This document shows positions 32,483 through 41,221 of a DNA stretch of 41,221 nucleotides, piece after piece (positions within the stretch are counted from its first letter, which is position 1; each line of letters begins with the position of its first letter). The translations under genes were made by a program, and so were the position numbers. The stretch is from Planctomycetota bacterium (GTDB lineage Bacteria > Planctomycetota > Phycisphaerae > Sedimentisphaerales > Anaerobacaceae). Location: contig JACNGQ010000135.1 in NCBI GenBank assembly GCA_014384025.1, positions 1 through 41,221 of the forward strand. The letters are read 5' to 3'. Under the pieces are notes generated by a model that had not been told where the DNA came from, searched no databases, and saw only the letters and a list, made by a program, of their open reading frames with translations.

Positions 32483-33937
32483 ATGAATATTTTATTGATT
32501 AATCCGCCACATAAGTCAATTGGAAGTCGTTTAGCAAAAGAACATTTACCTCCTTTGGGATTACTCTCAATTGGTGGACCATTAATCGACAATGGTTACA
32601 ATGTGAAATTATTAGACGCAGATTATGGGAATATGCCACTTGATGAAATCGTACATGAAACCCTGGACTTTAATCCTGATGCAGTTCTGATGGGACATTC
32701 AGGATCAACTTCTGCGCAACCAATCATCAATGAGATTGCGAAGTTAATTAAGTCGGGAAAGCCTGAGATGACAATTATTGTCGGAGGGGTTTTCCCGACT
32801 TTTCATTGGAAAGAAATATTAGAAAGCAATCCACAAATTGATTTTGTGGTCTGCGGCGAAGGAGAACAAATCATTTTAGATTTGCTGTATGCGTTAGAAC
32901 ATAAATTAGATATGGAAAAAGTCAAAGGAATCGCTTTTAGATTGCAAAATGTTATTATGAAAACAGCGCCGGCGGAAATCATAACCAATTTAGACGCTTA
33001 TAGAATCGGATGGGAATTAATGGGAGATTACCGGTATACATATTGGGGAAAAAAGAAGGCTGTTGTTATTCAATTTTCAAGAGGTTGTCCTTATCCCTAT
33101 AGTTATTGCGGACAGAGTAAATTTTGGAGAACATGGCGTCATAGAACGCCCCAATTATTAGCGGACGAAATTGAAATGCTTCATCATCGGTATGGGATTG
33201 AAGTCATAAATTTTGCCGATGAAAATCCTTCTACAAATCAAAAGGTTTGGATAGAATTTCTAAAAGCATTAATTGCCAAAAAACTTCCCATAATCTTAGT
33301 AGGTTCAATACGAGCTGACAATGTTGTCAGGGATGCTCAGTATCTCCATTTATACAAACAGGCAGGTTTTGAAAGATTTTTATTAGGTATAGAGAATTAT
33401 AACGAAGCTGTTTTAGATAAAATCAAAAAAACCAGTTCCATAAAAAAAGATAAAGAAGCTATTCAGCTATTGAGAAAACATAATATTCTTTCAATGGCTA
33501 CTTATGTCGTTGGTTTTGGTGAAGAAACGACAAGCACTTTTTATCATAGTTTAAAGCATCTGATTGAATACGACCCGGATCAAATTCAATTGGTGTATGT
33601 CACACCACATAAATGGACTCCCTATTTTGAAGAGATCAGGGACAAAAATATTATTCAACTTGACCAGACAAAATGGGACTATAAACATCAGATTATGGAA
33701 ATGATAAATCTTAGACCATGGAAAGTCATGCTCTATGTAAAATTGATAGAGCTGATATTACAAACTCGACCAAAAGCCATCTTTCGTTGGCTTTTTCATA
33801 AAGATAAAAGGCTTCGCAAAGCCATGTCTTGGTATAATAATATTGGAAAAAGAGTTTGGTTCTATGAATGGTTTCAATTTTTCTTTCGTGACAATATAAT
33901 CAACAAGCCAATACCAATTAACGAATTTTGGAAATAA
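32483..33937 (+). CDS. BchE-like B12-binding radical SAM protein lacking one cluster cysteine
   Basis: The N-terminal half is a B12-binding Rossmann domain (VNPPH-type start, DADYG, MGHSGSTSAQP, IVGGVFPTFHW). The radical SAM part reads SRGCPYPYSYCGQSKFWRTWRHR, then NFADENP, ILVGSIRADN, LLGIEN and QLVYVTPH. These match BchE, the anaerobic Mg-protoporphyrin monomethyl ester cyclase. The CxxxCxxC cluster motif is C202-PYP-Y206-SY-C209: Tyr (TAT) replaces the middle Cys, so a normal 4Fe-4S cluster is unlikely. At 484 residues it is somewhat shorter than most BchE. No other chlorophyll genes are present. A TAT versus TGT sequencing error is possible. The ATG at 32483 lacks a strong ribosome site. 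Confidence 0.85.
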   Translation: MNILLINPPHKSIGSRLAKEHLPPLGLLSIGGPLIDNGYNVKLLDADYGNMPLDEIVHETLDFNPDAVLMGHSGSTSAQPIINEIAKLIKSGKPEMTIIVGGVFPTFHWKEILESNPQIDFVVCGEGEQIILDLLYALEHKLDMEKVKGIAFRLQNVIMKTAPAEIITNLDAYRIGWELMGDYRYTYWGKKKAVVIQFSRGCPYPYSYCGQSKFWRTWRHRTPQLLADEIEMLHHRYGIEVINFADENPSTNQKVWIEFLKALIAKKLPIILVGSIRADNVVRDAQYLHLYKQAGFERFLLGIENYNEAVLDKIKKTSSIKKDKEAIQLLRKHNILSMATYVVGFGEETTSTFYHSLKHLIEYDPDQIQLVYVTPHKWTPYFEEIRDKNIIQLDQTKWDYKHQIMEMINLRPWKVMLYVKLIELILQTRPKAIFRWLFHKDKRLRKAMSWYNNIGKRVWFYEWFQFFFRDNIINKPIPINEFWK

Positions 33938-34106
33938 GTACACCTGTGTTATAATTTTATTGATCATGGATATATAGTTGGGATGAATAAGTTTACATTA
34001 TTCAGAACTGTTGCTGTGGTATCCAACCAGAGCACTTGGAGCCGTTGACATGCCATCAAAAAATTCCTGAATTATTCGAATTATCACCTCTTTTAGGGGC
34101 TGGAAA

Positions 34107-34619
34107 ATGATATCAGTAATCCGCAAAGAATTACTTAGTCTTGTCGTAGGAGAAGCTTTGTCACTAAGCTTCATTTTCTGGGTGCTGAAGCAGGTTCCTC
34201 GTGCACCTAATGCATATCCTCTTGCAATGGCAATGATCGAATATGGCTTCTATGGTTGGTTGTGGTTTGGTATTTTGTCATTTACTGTAGTTTTTATGTT
34301 TGCAGCAGCTATTTGCCGAATAAGAGTGATCTATTCCTTAGCGTATAGATACTCTCAATTTTGTATATTAAGTGCTAATGCCTCTATAGTGATGTCATTA
34401 TTCTTATCATCAACTTTAAAGTGGAATGCTCTTTTTGTTAATGCCGAATGGAATAAAAACATTAATAATTATTGTATCATGATACTAATTGCAGGATCAG
34501 CAATCGCACTCATAGCATATTTTGTTTATTCTGTTTTGCTATTTTTCCCAATTAAGAAGGTATCTGAGTGTGAATCTGAACATCGTGGTCCAGTCGACGC
34601 TGATGCGTGTCGCAACTGA
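34107..34619 (+). CDS. Small multi-pass membrane protein, unknown
   Basis: A 170-residue protein with four predicted membrane segments (about residues 8-27, 45-70, 83-101 and 122-148) and a short charged tail (SECESEHRGPVDADACRN). I do not recognise a family. The ribosome site is weak. It precedes another small membrane protein (34655) by 35 bp on the same strand, so the two may be co-expressed. It has no signal peptide other than its first membrane segment, and no catalytic residues stand out. Function is not stated. Confidence 0.5.
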   Translation: MISVIRKELLSLVVGEALSLSFIFWVLKQVPRAPNAYPLAMAMIEYGFYGWLWFGILSFTVVFMFAAAICRIRVIYSLAYRYSQFCILSANASIVMSLFLSSTLKWNALFVNAEWNKNINNYCIMILIAGSAIALIAYFVYSVLLFFPIKKVSECESEHRGPVDADACRN

Positions 34620-34654
34620 CCACATACGTTATCCCCAAGTAAACGATTAGAACT

Positions 34655-34984
34655 ATGGAAAATATCAATAGAGAAGAAATATCCAAACGGTACTTCCAGT
34701 ATCTCAAACATCTATCCACTTTTATTGCCTATTTCATTCTGTTTTTACTTGCAATTCACATATTTAAAGTTTCTAAATACGCACCTGTATTTTTACGTTT
34801 GGCTATTCCATTTGTGATATCCAGCGTTGTTGCTTTAGCCTTGATGGCAGGATTATCTTTCTATGCTGACCAAGCCACTTTTATCGAAAGGCATCACCGC
34901 CTTCTTGAAATCGGTTTCGTGGCATCAACAATTTTGTTTATATTCGGATTAGTCAACACTGTAGTATTCTTTATGCAACATTAG
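34655..34984 (+). CDS. Small membrane protein, unknown
   Basis: A 109-residue protein with three predicted membrane segments (about residues 20-38, 46-68 and 86-106) after a charged N-terminus. No family is recognised and the ribosome site is poor. It follows the 170-residue membrane protein by 35 bp and converges on the phosphofructokinase gene. It may form a pair with its upstream neighbour, but this rests only on spacing and shared membrane character. Confidence 0.48.
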   Translation: MENINREEISKRYFQYLKHLSTFIAYFILFLLAIHIFKVSKYAPVFLRLAIPFVISSVVALALMAGLSFYADQATFIERHHRLLEIGFVASTILFIFGLVNTVVFFMQH

Positions 34985-35065
34985 GGATATTCACAGACAG
35001 ACAACGACCTACGGAGAATGCTGGTCATTAATTGCCAGGACTAAAAAAAAGTGACGGCCTTTGCC

Positions 35066-36388
35066 TTACCACCGCCCCTGCCCGGTCGTTTCCAAGACCG
35101 TCTGCCACAGATGACCATCAGGATCAACCTTCTTTTTCTTCAGGATTGTAAGTGCTATGGGGATATGAACAAAGTATTGATTCCAGTACCCGACCACCAT
35201 ATTCGTTCGGCCAGACATACCCGCATGAACTGCATTTTGTCCGAGTAATACGCAAAAAGCTGCGTCATTAGAATCAGTAGGTAAGCTGCGAATCATATAA
35301 CTGGGGTCGATATATTTCAAGCTGACCGGCTTATTCTTTTCTGCAAAATACTGTATTATTCTTTCTTTCAAAATAAGCCCTATATCCTCGCGTATGACGT
35401 TACCGGAGGCATCCTTTTTCTGAACGCCGTTTATTGCGGCTATCTGCCGCCCTACCCCTTCAGCTACGACTATCACCGCGTGATGTTTTTTATCTAACCG
35501 TTTTTCCAGTGTCTGCAAAAATCCGTTCTCCCCTTCCAGAACAAACGGCGCTTCAGGAATAAAGCAGAAGTTTACCTCGCTGTTCGCCAATGTGGCGTAA
35601 GCTGATATAAAGCCTGAATCTCTGCCCATCAGTTTCACTAATCCGATACCGTTCCAGGCGCCTTTGGCTTCCGCATGTGCACAGAGAATAGCCGGCCGTG
35701 CCGCTTCGACGGCTGTCGAGAAGCCGAAAGATTGCTCTATGCCGCAGATGTCATTGTCGATTGTCTTCGGAATGCCGATAACCGAAATTTTTAGACCCCT
35801 TTTCTTGATAGTGGCATTCAGGTCGTGTGCCCCTCGAAGTGTGCCGTCTCCCCCGATGACAAATAATAGTTCGATCCCCATCTTTTCCAGAGTATCGACC
35901 ATATCATCGGGCTCCTGTGGACCTCGGGAAGATGATAAGATATCTCCCCCTTTAAGATGAATTTCATCTACCGATTCAGGCGTTAGTAAAAGGGGCTCCT
36001 TTGGAGCTTTGGAGGTTAGACCCATATATCCGTAACGAAAACCATAAACTGCTTTAACGTTATATTGCCAGAGCAGGCTGAGAGTGATGGTTCTGATAAC
36101 ATCGTTAAGGCCGGGACACAATCCCCCGCAAGTCACGATTCCGCAGGTTAGCTTTTCCGGCTCAAAAAATATGTTCCGCCGTGGTCCCGCCCTCTCGAAC
36201 ATCGGAGGTTCTGTTCCATAGTCGTTGGATGTTTTCAGGTCCTCAGAATGTGTGTACAATAGAACCTTCTCACTGTCATCGACAAAATTGCGCCCGCCTT
36301 CTGTCAACGGTGATTCTATCTTTGGCAGGCCAAGTGTATCAATTGCTAAATCAGGTAACTCGTCCGGTCTTAAGTTAAAGGCATCCAT
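35066..36388 (-). CDS. pfk: 6-phosphofructokinase (ATP-type signature)
   Basis: A 440-residue PFK. The nucleotide loop GGDGT (residues 179-183) fits ATP rather than pyrophosphate use (PPi enzymes have GGDD), while PKTIDND (207-213) has the Lys of the PPi and plant/trypanosomal types instead of bacterial PGTIDND. This combination occurs in ATP-dependent enzymes of the long PFK group. It phosphorylates fructose 6-phosphate in the cytoplasm. It follows the DUF3137 gene directly (stop 36389, start 36388) in a lemA operon. A PPi-dependent activity cannot be fully excluded by eye. The length is above that of the E. coli PfkA type because of an extended N-terminus. Confidence 0.93.
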   Translation of the reverse strand: MDAFNLRPDELPDLAIDTLGLPKIESPLTEGGRNFVDDSEKVLLYTHSEDLKTSNDYGTEPPMFERAGPRRNIFFEPEKLTCGIVTCGGLCPGLNDVIRTITLSLLWQYNVKAVYGFRYGYMGLTSKAPKEPLLLTPESVDEIHLKGGDILSSSRGPQEPDDMVDTLEKMGIELLFVIGGDGTLRGAHDLNATIKKRGLKISVIGIPKTIDNDICGIEQSFGFSTAVEAARPAILCAHAEAKGAWNGIGLVKLMGRDSGFISAYATLANSEVNFCFIPEAPFVLEGENGFLQTLEKRLDKKHHAVIVVAEGVGRQIAAINGVQKKDASGNVIREDIGLILKERIIQYFAEKNKPVSLKYIDPSYMIRSLPTDSNDAAFCVLLGQNAVHAGMSGRTNMVVGYWNQYFVHIPIALTILKKKKVDPDGHLWQTVLETTGQGRW

Positions 36389-37357
36389 TTACTGTTTACT
36401 CCAGATACGTGTATTAAGGTTAAGGTCATCAACAATTCCGATAGCAAGCTGAAGGTCTTCAAAATATTCACGGACAGGTTCGAAGTCCAGCAGCGTCCTG
36501 AACAATCTTGGCTCGAAGAGACTTTTTGTATAGGACACCGCCACGAAAACCTTCGAGCCTACAAAGGACAGATATATCTTCCTTCCGGTCTTTTTCCTGA
36601 ACTCAACTATCCTCTCCATCAAACTCGTTGACAGGATATACCTGGCCTGAATTTGGTCGTCGCCATATACCACAAAATGATCTTCAAATTCCGGGTCTTC
36701 GAGCTTAATCAACTCACCGCGGAATATATTCATCGATTGCAGCTTTTGCCCGAAATGGCCGAAAAGTTTTTCCGCCGTATCGGGAAGGACCACTGTTTCG
36801 CACGTAAAATGCTTATTAAAATCGCCGATGAAAAACAGCCCCTTAAATATTGTGTATCGCCGCCGGTTCTTACCAGACCCGCTTTCATGCTCGGCTTTAA
36901 TCTCAGAGAACTTGATTTCCGTTGCGCCCGTTTTACCCCAGACAAGGTCATCGCCTTTATATCGGTTGGGCTTTGTTGTGAATATTTTTGACAACATAAA
37001 GGTTGTTTTATCAATACACTCATCCGCATTATAATCCAGATTTTCATCGATAAAGTGAACTATTTTACCTATTACGAGTGACTTGAATCTTGCCACATAT
37101 CCTTTTGTCATAAAGTGACATACGACTACACCTGCTAGTACACAAAGTACAGCCGGAGCAATCAGAGCAGGGATGATTACATTTCTTATCCTCCAGATTA
37201 ACAGGCATACTCCTACAATAGAAAGAACGGTGACGATAACACAGGTGAGCTTAAAGGCAATTTTCCTTCGTTCCTGTTCGAGGGCCTTAAGGTCCCCCAG
37301 TAAAGTGGTGTTATAAAATTTCGTAAAATCTTCTAATGTTGTCACGGATCCATCCAA
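36389..37357 (-). CDS. DUF3137 membrane protein
   Basis: A 322-residue protein with two membrane segments (about residues 35-55 and 63-82) and a C-terminal region resembling DUF3137. Conserved stretches are IFKGLFFIGDFNKHF, LIKLEDPEFEDHFVVYGDDQIQARYILS and KIYLSFVGSKVFVA. Proteins of this family sit next to LemA genes in many bacteria, as here: LemA (37384-37941) is directly upstream with a 26-bp gap. Function is unknown. The start is uncertain: ATG 37357 has a weak site, and a GTG at 37345 is possible. The stop abuts the pfk start. Confidence 0.85.
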   Translation of the reverse strand: MDGSVTTLEDFTKFYNTTLLGDLKALEQERRKIAFKLTCVIVTVLSIVGVCLLIWRIRNVIIPALIAPAVLCVLAGVVVCHFMTKGYVARFKSLVIGKIVHFIDENLDYNADECIDKTTFMLSKIFTTKPNRYKGDDLVWGKTGATEIKFSEIKAEHESGSGKNRRRYTIFKGLFFIGDFNKHFTCETVVLPDTAEKLFGHFGQKLQSMNIFRGELIKLEDPEFEDHFVVYGDDQIQARYILSTSLMERIVEFRKKTGRKIYLSFVGSKVFVAVSYTKSLFEPRLFRTLLDFEPVREYFEDLQLAIGIVDDLNLNTRIWSKQ

Positions 37358-37383
37358 TTAACATCAAATAAATGGAAACTTAT

Positions 37384-37941
37384 TCAGTTCTCAAAAATTT
37401 TATCAGCATCCACATTTTCACGCTGTTCCGGGCTGATTTCAAAAACTTTCTTTGTTTTGTATCCCATCATGGAAGCGGCCAGATTAGTTGGAAACATCTC
37501 AACTGCATTATTATAAGTGGTAACTGCGGCGTTATAAGCACGTCTGGCCGCCGATATCTGTTCTTCTAACTCGTTCATTGTCCTTTGGAGCTGCATAAAA
37601 TTTTCGTTGGCCTTCAAATCAGGATAATTTTCCACTGCCACCATGATTCCGCCAAGCATTTTACTCAGCTTATTATCAAGCACTACCTGCTCGTCATCGG
37701 ACATCCGGCCGGAGACCGCTTTTGCCCTCATCTCGGTAATTTCTCTCAGCAGGTCCTTTTCATGTTGCATATATGCTTTAACAGTCGCAATAAGGTTCGG
37801 CAAAAGGTCGTATCTTTTCTTGAGCAAAGCGTCGATAGTTCCGAATATGTTCTTTACCTGGTTTTTCTTTGCAATAAGGCTGTTATAAATGAAAATTACG
37901 GCAAAAAGAACTACTACGCCAATAACAATTACGACCCACAT
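37384..37941 (-). CDS. lemA: LemA family protein
   Basis: A 185-residue LemA protein. One N-terminal membrane helix (about residues 2-20) precedes a helical bundle with LemA motifs: an Asn-Ser-Leu-Ile segment before the first bundle helix, KKRYDLLPNLIATVKAYMQHEK, and NNAVEMFPTNLAASMMGYK near the C-terminus. Length and motifs match the family. Its role is unknown; LemA genes pair with DUF3137 genes, as here. It is the first gene of the LemA-DUF3137-pfk row. GGAG lies before the ATG (about 5 nt). Confidence 0.92.
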   Translation of the reverse strand: MWVVIVIGVVVLFAVIFIYNSLIAKKNQVKNIFGTIDALLKKRYDLLPNLIATVKAYMQHEKDLLREITEMRAKAVSGRMSDDEQVVLDNKLSKMLGGIMVAVENYPDLKANENFMQLQRTMNELEEQISAARRAYNAAVTTYNNAVEMFPTNLAASMMGYKTKKVFEISPEQRENVDADKIFEN

Positions 37942-38088
37942 TACTATATCTCCTTCACTTGAACTCCGTGAATTTAAATGCTCAGGTTGCTCTTTTTTAC
38001 CTTACAAATAAACAACTTGCCAGTAAAAAGTACACGCAACCTGATTTCAGAAACGCTTGTGGAAAATCCACTCTTGAACTGAAACAAT

Positions 38089-38124
38089 GGCCCTCTGAGC
38101 AGTTGTCCGTTTGCTCAGAGGGCC
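38089..38124 (-). terminator. Strong hairpin after the secretin gene (terminator-like)
   Basis: A perfect 13-bp stem (GGCCCTCTGAGCA / TGCTCAGAGGGCC) with a 10-nt loop lies 38 bp beyond the secretin stop. On the - strand it is followed by a short mixed U tract (ATTGTTT), so termination strength is uncertain, but position and stem fit a 3' hairpin. Confidence 0.65.
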
Positions 38125-38162
38125 GAGGTGTTAAATGTTGTATGTTTTATCCGCGTGAAAAC

Positions 38163-41100
38163 TTACGGTATTTCCCAGGCAAGTTCTTCCACTGTTTCTT
38201 TTAATTGTTCCTTGACGTCTTCGAGTTTTTTCCTTGGTTGTTCCATTTTCTCTTTTGTGGCTTCGGGAATATCCTCTGCTCGTTCATCTATCACACGGGG
38301 TGTTATAAACACAAGCATCTCACTGTTTGTCTGTTCTATGGAATTGTGTCGGAACAGCCCCCCGATCAAAGGTAAATCGCCGAAAAGCGGAACCTTGCTT
38401 TCCACAGTGCTGTCCTTCTGGAACAGGATGCCGCCGATCAAAAGTGTCTGATTGTCCTGAACAATCATATTCGTCCGGGTGTCCATACTACTCCTGACCC
38501 GCTGGCTGTTCACTAATTCTGATGTAAGTGAAGAAATCTCCACATTGACGACCATATCGACCTTATTCTCAGGTGTAATACTTGGACGGGCACGAAGCTC
38601 CATACCCACCTTATCAAAAGTAACGGCTTGCTGGCTGCCCCCTGATCCGCCTATTAAGGTTGTACTGCTAAGGAATGCAACTACACTGCCCTTGAAGAAT
38701 TTTGCTTCTTCATTGTCCTTTGTCCAGAGAGTCTGCTGATTTAGAATCTTTGCATTGGTTGTCTTGATGAGAAAATCAATCAAGGCGTAAATGTCTGTTC
38801 CAATGCCAAGAACTGACCCTGTGCCTGAGGCTCCAATAGTGCCGGTAGCGGATGGTATTGTTCCGGCTGCCGATCCATGAGTTCCGATAGTTGTCAGATT
38901 ACTCAAAGCCCGAATTGCATTTTCACCTATTTCGCCAAATGCAAGGGGATTCGTTGACAACTCGACACCCAGAGAAGTTACTTTGCTGTGCTCAATTTCA
39001 ACAATTACGGCCTCCATCATCACCTGTTTGCCGGGCACGTCCAGCTCTGAGATCATTGTTTCTATCTCGTCCATGAATTCCGGTGGGGCGAGGGTCAAAA
39101 TTGACTTGGTATGTGGCTCCGGCACGAAACGAATCCTGCCGATAACGTTACTGATTGGCATCTCTTCATTAATTCCGCTGCGGGCCCCGGATCCTGACCA
39201 TGGAGGTGTATAAGTATTAGCCTCCGACGAAGTGTTGCTTTGGTTTGAAGTATTACTGCTGCTGCTACTGCCGTCGGTAGAATTATCCATTGAAGACGAC
39301 TCGCTCAGTCCTTGTTCGGTCATTCGGATCCTGGCCGTTTGCCCCGCTTCAACGAACATTGCGTTAAGGCGTTCGCTCAGGTCTTCCGGGTCTGCATACT
39401 TTAGCTCTATGACTTTGGGCACTTCCGCCATCTCCTGTCTGTCAAGGTCAAGTATCAGTTCCTTAATGACTTGATATGCCTCGGGAATCTTGCTTATTAC
39501 GATCATCTTTTTTGTCTGTGGCACCGACTCGAAGGTCAATTGGCCATAAAGCGGCCCGACAATTTTTGCCTTTTCCTCAGTACCTCTGCCAAATAAAAGA
39601 TCGTAAATATTCATTCCTCCACCACCTTCTTCGCTGAAAAGCGTCCTGAGCAGTTCAGCCATCTGAACCGGATCGGAATTATGCAGCTCAATTATCAGCG
39701 GCTTGACTTGTTCCACATCCAGCGGGACATCCCATTCTTTTATTTGCTTTCTTACTTTTTCCATATTCTCAGCCGAAGCAATCACAGTTACCTGCTTGAG
39801 TGTGGCATATGCTATTACTTTTACTGTATCGGCCGTCATTGAGCTGCTTCCCCGAGAGCTGGCAAAGTTATATACAGAAACCCTGGCATTGCTGCCGTAA
39901 GGGCTGGATGCGGAATAAAGTTCCTCTATTTTTTCCTTGATTTGATCAGGGTCGGCGTGTTTTAGATTGTAATGCTCAGTCTTGAACAGACCTGTTGGAA
40001 TATCTATTTCTGAAATAAGCTTCTTAACCATTGTACGCATATCCGCCCTGCCGTAGATAACGATCTGTCTTGCCTGTACTAAAGGCTGAATAAGAACACT
40101 CGCCGTCAGTTCTGAGCCGGGCATCTGCTGCATCGCTTCATTAAGACGCTGCGCAACCTCGCTGACATCCGCGTATGTAATTGGAACTGTTTCGTGATCT
40201 GATTTGACTGGCTCCTCTTTGTCAAGCTTATCTATCCACTCGCTGATCATCTTCATATCTTCAGCCGATGCCCTTGCAATAATCCACTTGCGTTGCGGCT
40301 CCGGGATAAGCACAATCGGCTGTTCGCTTGGCCCGATCAAAACCGATGTTGAGCCGGACCTGGAGCTACTGCCTCTATTTCCGCTGCTATAACCACGGTT
40401 TGAACTGCTCCGACCGGAACTGCCGTATCCGCTGCTTCGACCAAGACTCCTTGAATTCGTTGTTCCCGCATCGCCGCTTATAAGCATCCTCAGCAATTGA
40501 ACAATCTCCGATGGATCACCGTTGCGAATTTCAAAAGTTTCTGTTACAGTTTGCTCGGCTTCTGGTACGTCAAACTCTCCGATAATCATCTCGATTTGCA
40601 TCAGCTTCTCGACCGTATCAATTACTACAAGATTGCCCGTGGTTTCATCAGCGCTTACATAACCGGTCGTGTTAAGCAGAGGCCCGACAATCTGACTCAT
40701 CTGCGAAGGACTGTAGTTTACTAACTTAAAGAACTTTTGAACTACTTGATTTTTATTTTCAATATTTGAAAGTGGTTGATCAACATATAGCGTAGGTACT
40801 TCCCTGTCGAGTTTTTCAATCCACTCGCCAATCTTCTTTAAATCTTCAGCCGTAGCTTTTACGATAATCCAGTTGTAAGTAGGCTGTGGGATAAGCAAGG
40901 CCGGCCTCCGGCTCGTTCCTACAGTAACCGTCTGTGCCGTCCCTCCTGAGCTTCTACCTCTTGAAGAATCTGGACCCGGTCTTGGCCCGCGTCCCCGGCC
41001 GAAACCTCCGGGGCTGCTCAAACTGCTGCCGTCGCCTAATAATGTCTGCAGCAGCTCAACCATCGCCGTTGGGTCGCCGTGTTGAATTTCAAATATCTGT

Positions 41101-41221
41101 GTTAAAATTTCCTCAACTTCGACTACGTCAAACTGTTTGATTATCATGCTGATGCGCATCAGGCTCTTGACCGTATCAATCACAAACAGGCTGCCTGTGC
41201 TTTCATCGGCGCTTACATAGC
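38163..41221 (-). CDS. Giant secretin (GspD-like), 5' end outside the window
   Basis: Only the C-terminal 1,019 residues are here; the frame is open to the window edge, so the GTG at 41183 is not a real start. The C-terminal secretin channel domain is clear (EAVIVEIEHSK, LWTKDNEEAKFF, VPLFGDLPLIGGLF, MLVFITPRVID). Upstream are many secretin N-domains, and a module of about 185 residues occurs at least twice (YVSADE-x-TG...IDTV...FDV, then a Gly/Ser-rich low-complexity loop of RSSG repeats, then WI-DKLD). It should form an outer-membrane gate for a type II or pilus-like export system. No signal peptide can be judged, since the start is missing. A hairpin follows the stop. Confidence 0.9.
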   Translation of the reverse strand, partial: YVSADESTGSLFVIDTVKSLMRISMIIKQFDVVEVEEILTQIFEIQHGDPTAMVELLQTLLGDGSSLSSPGGFGRGRGPRPGPDSSRGRSSGGTAQTVTVGTSRRPALLIPQPTYNWIIVKATAEDLKKIGEWIEKLDREVPTLYVDQPLSNIENKNQVVQKFFKLVNYSPSQMSQIVGPLLNTTGYVSADETTGNLVVIDTVEKLMQIEMIIGEFDVPEAEQTVTETFEIRNGDPSEIVQLLRMLISGDAGTTNSRSLGRSSGYGSSGRSSSNRGYSSGNRGSSSRSGSTSVLIGPSEQPIVLIPEPQRKWIIARASAEDMKMISEWIDKLDKEEPVKSDHETVPITYADVSEVAQRLNEAMQQMPGSELTASVLIQPLVQARQIVIYGRADMRTMVKKLISEIDIPTGLFKTEHYNLKHADPDQIKEKIEELYSASSPYGSNARVSVYNFASSRGSSSMTADTVKVIAYATLKQVTVIASAENMEKVRKQIKEWDVPLDVEQVKPLIIELHNSDPVQMAELLRTLFSEEGGGGMNIYDLLFGRGTEEKAKIVGPLYGQLTFESVPQTKKMIVISKIPEAYQVIKELILDLDRQEMAEVPKVIELKYADPEDLSERLNAMFVEAGQTARIRMTEQGLSESSSMDNSTDGSSSSSNTSNQSNTSSEANTYTPPWSGSGARSGINEEMPISNVIGRIRFVPEPHTKSILTLAPPEFMDEIETMISELDVPGKQVMMEAVIVEIEHSKVTSLGVELSTNPLAFGEIGENAIRALSNLTTIGTHGSAAGTIPSATGTIGASGTGSVLGIGTDIYALIDFLIKTTNAKILNQQTLWTKDNEEAKFFKGSVVAFLSSTTLIGGSGGSQQAVTFDKVGMELRARPSITPENKVDMVVNVEISSLTSELVNSQRVRSSMDTRTNMIVQDNQTLLIGGILFQKDSTVESKVPLFGDLPLIGGLFRHNSIEQTNSEMLVFITPRVIDERAEDIPEATKEKMEQPRKKLEDVKEQLKETVEELAWEIP

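Noticed and set aside
34985-35065. Bidirectional terminator between the small membrane protein and pfk
   Set aside because: Only a weak CTGG/CCAG pairing with no proper U tract was found.
1-41221. tRNA, rRNA, CRISPR array, insertion sequence or attachment site
   Set aside because: No cloverleaf, repeat-spacer array, transposase or terminal inverted repeat was recognised by eye. A covariance-model scan (tRNAscan-SE, Infernal) could still find a small RNA, in particular a tRNA-Sec.

Overview
The window looks like a chromosome segment of an anaerobic or microaerophilic Planctomycetota bacterium, most likely Phycisphaerae-like. This is inferred from gene content: a secreted protein ending in dockerin-type EF-hand repeats, a PD40-type secreted fragment, a WD40 protein carrying the C-terminal half of a planctomycete Ser/Thr kinase, a very large repeat-containing secretin, an ECF sigma/anti-sigma pair, and a dense set of anaerobe-type oxygen-defence genes. 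No rRNA, tRNA, CRISPR array or intact insertion sequence was seen.

Layout. Positions 1-7.8 kb are a loosely packed accessory region on the + strand: a small zinc-ribbon protein, a minimal aspzincin (M35-like) metallopeptidase, a SAM methyltransferase, a broken PD40 gene abutting a headless kinase/WD40/beta-helix gene, and a secreted tandem-repeat dockerin protein. Positions 8.0-10.6 kb hold the most interesting feature: two convergent paralogous genes, each interrupted at the same place by an in-frame TGA, with conserved coding sequence on both sides and a hairpin with a UGG loop 21 nt after the TGA in both. I read them as an apparently undescribed selenoprotein family with a Sec-Gly-Gly-x-Cys motif. 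One paralog carries a fused multi-pass membrane domain.

Positions 10.7-15.4 kb (- strand) are a six-gene operon: Rrf2 regulator, cupin, zinc-ribbon/HD protein, short hybrid cluster protein, ferredoxin-like protein and an SO_0444/ArsP-type permease. Two copies of a GGACT-N5-AGTCC palindrome lie upstream and probably serve as its operator. Then come an unassigned 585-residue protein with a possible Cys-His-Asp (transglutaminase-like) core, an ArsC-type arsenate reductase and, on the + strand, a NrfH-like tetraheme cytochrome.

Positions 18.6-29.3 kb (- strand) form an almost gapless oxidative-stress island of 15 genes: Fur/PerR-type regulator, rubrerythrin, exported Ni-superoxide dismutase, thiol peroxidase, FprA-type diiron flavoprotein, superoxide reductase, ferritin, three ferritin-like paralogs around a catalase, rubredoxin, glucose-6-phosphate dehydrogenase, a COQ7-like diiron protein and a TIGR02757 protein. 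Together they would remove superoxide, peroxide and O2, store iron and supply NADPH.

Positions 29.6-35 kb hold a membrane protein of unknown role, the ECF sigma/anti-sigma pair, a BchE-like radical-SAM protein lacking one of its three cluster cysteines, and two small membrane proteins. Positions 35-41.2 kb (- strand) hold a phosphofructokinase, a DUF3137 protein and LemA in a row, then a giant secretin whose 5' part runs off the right edge.
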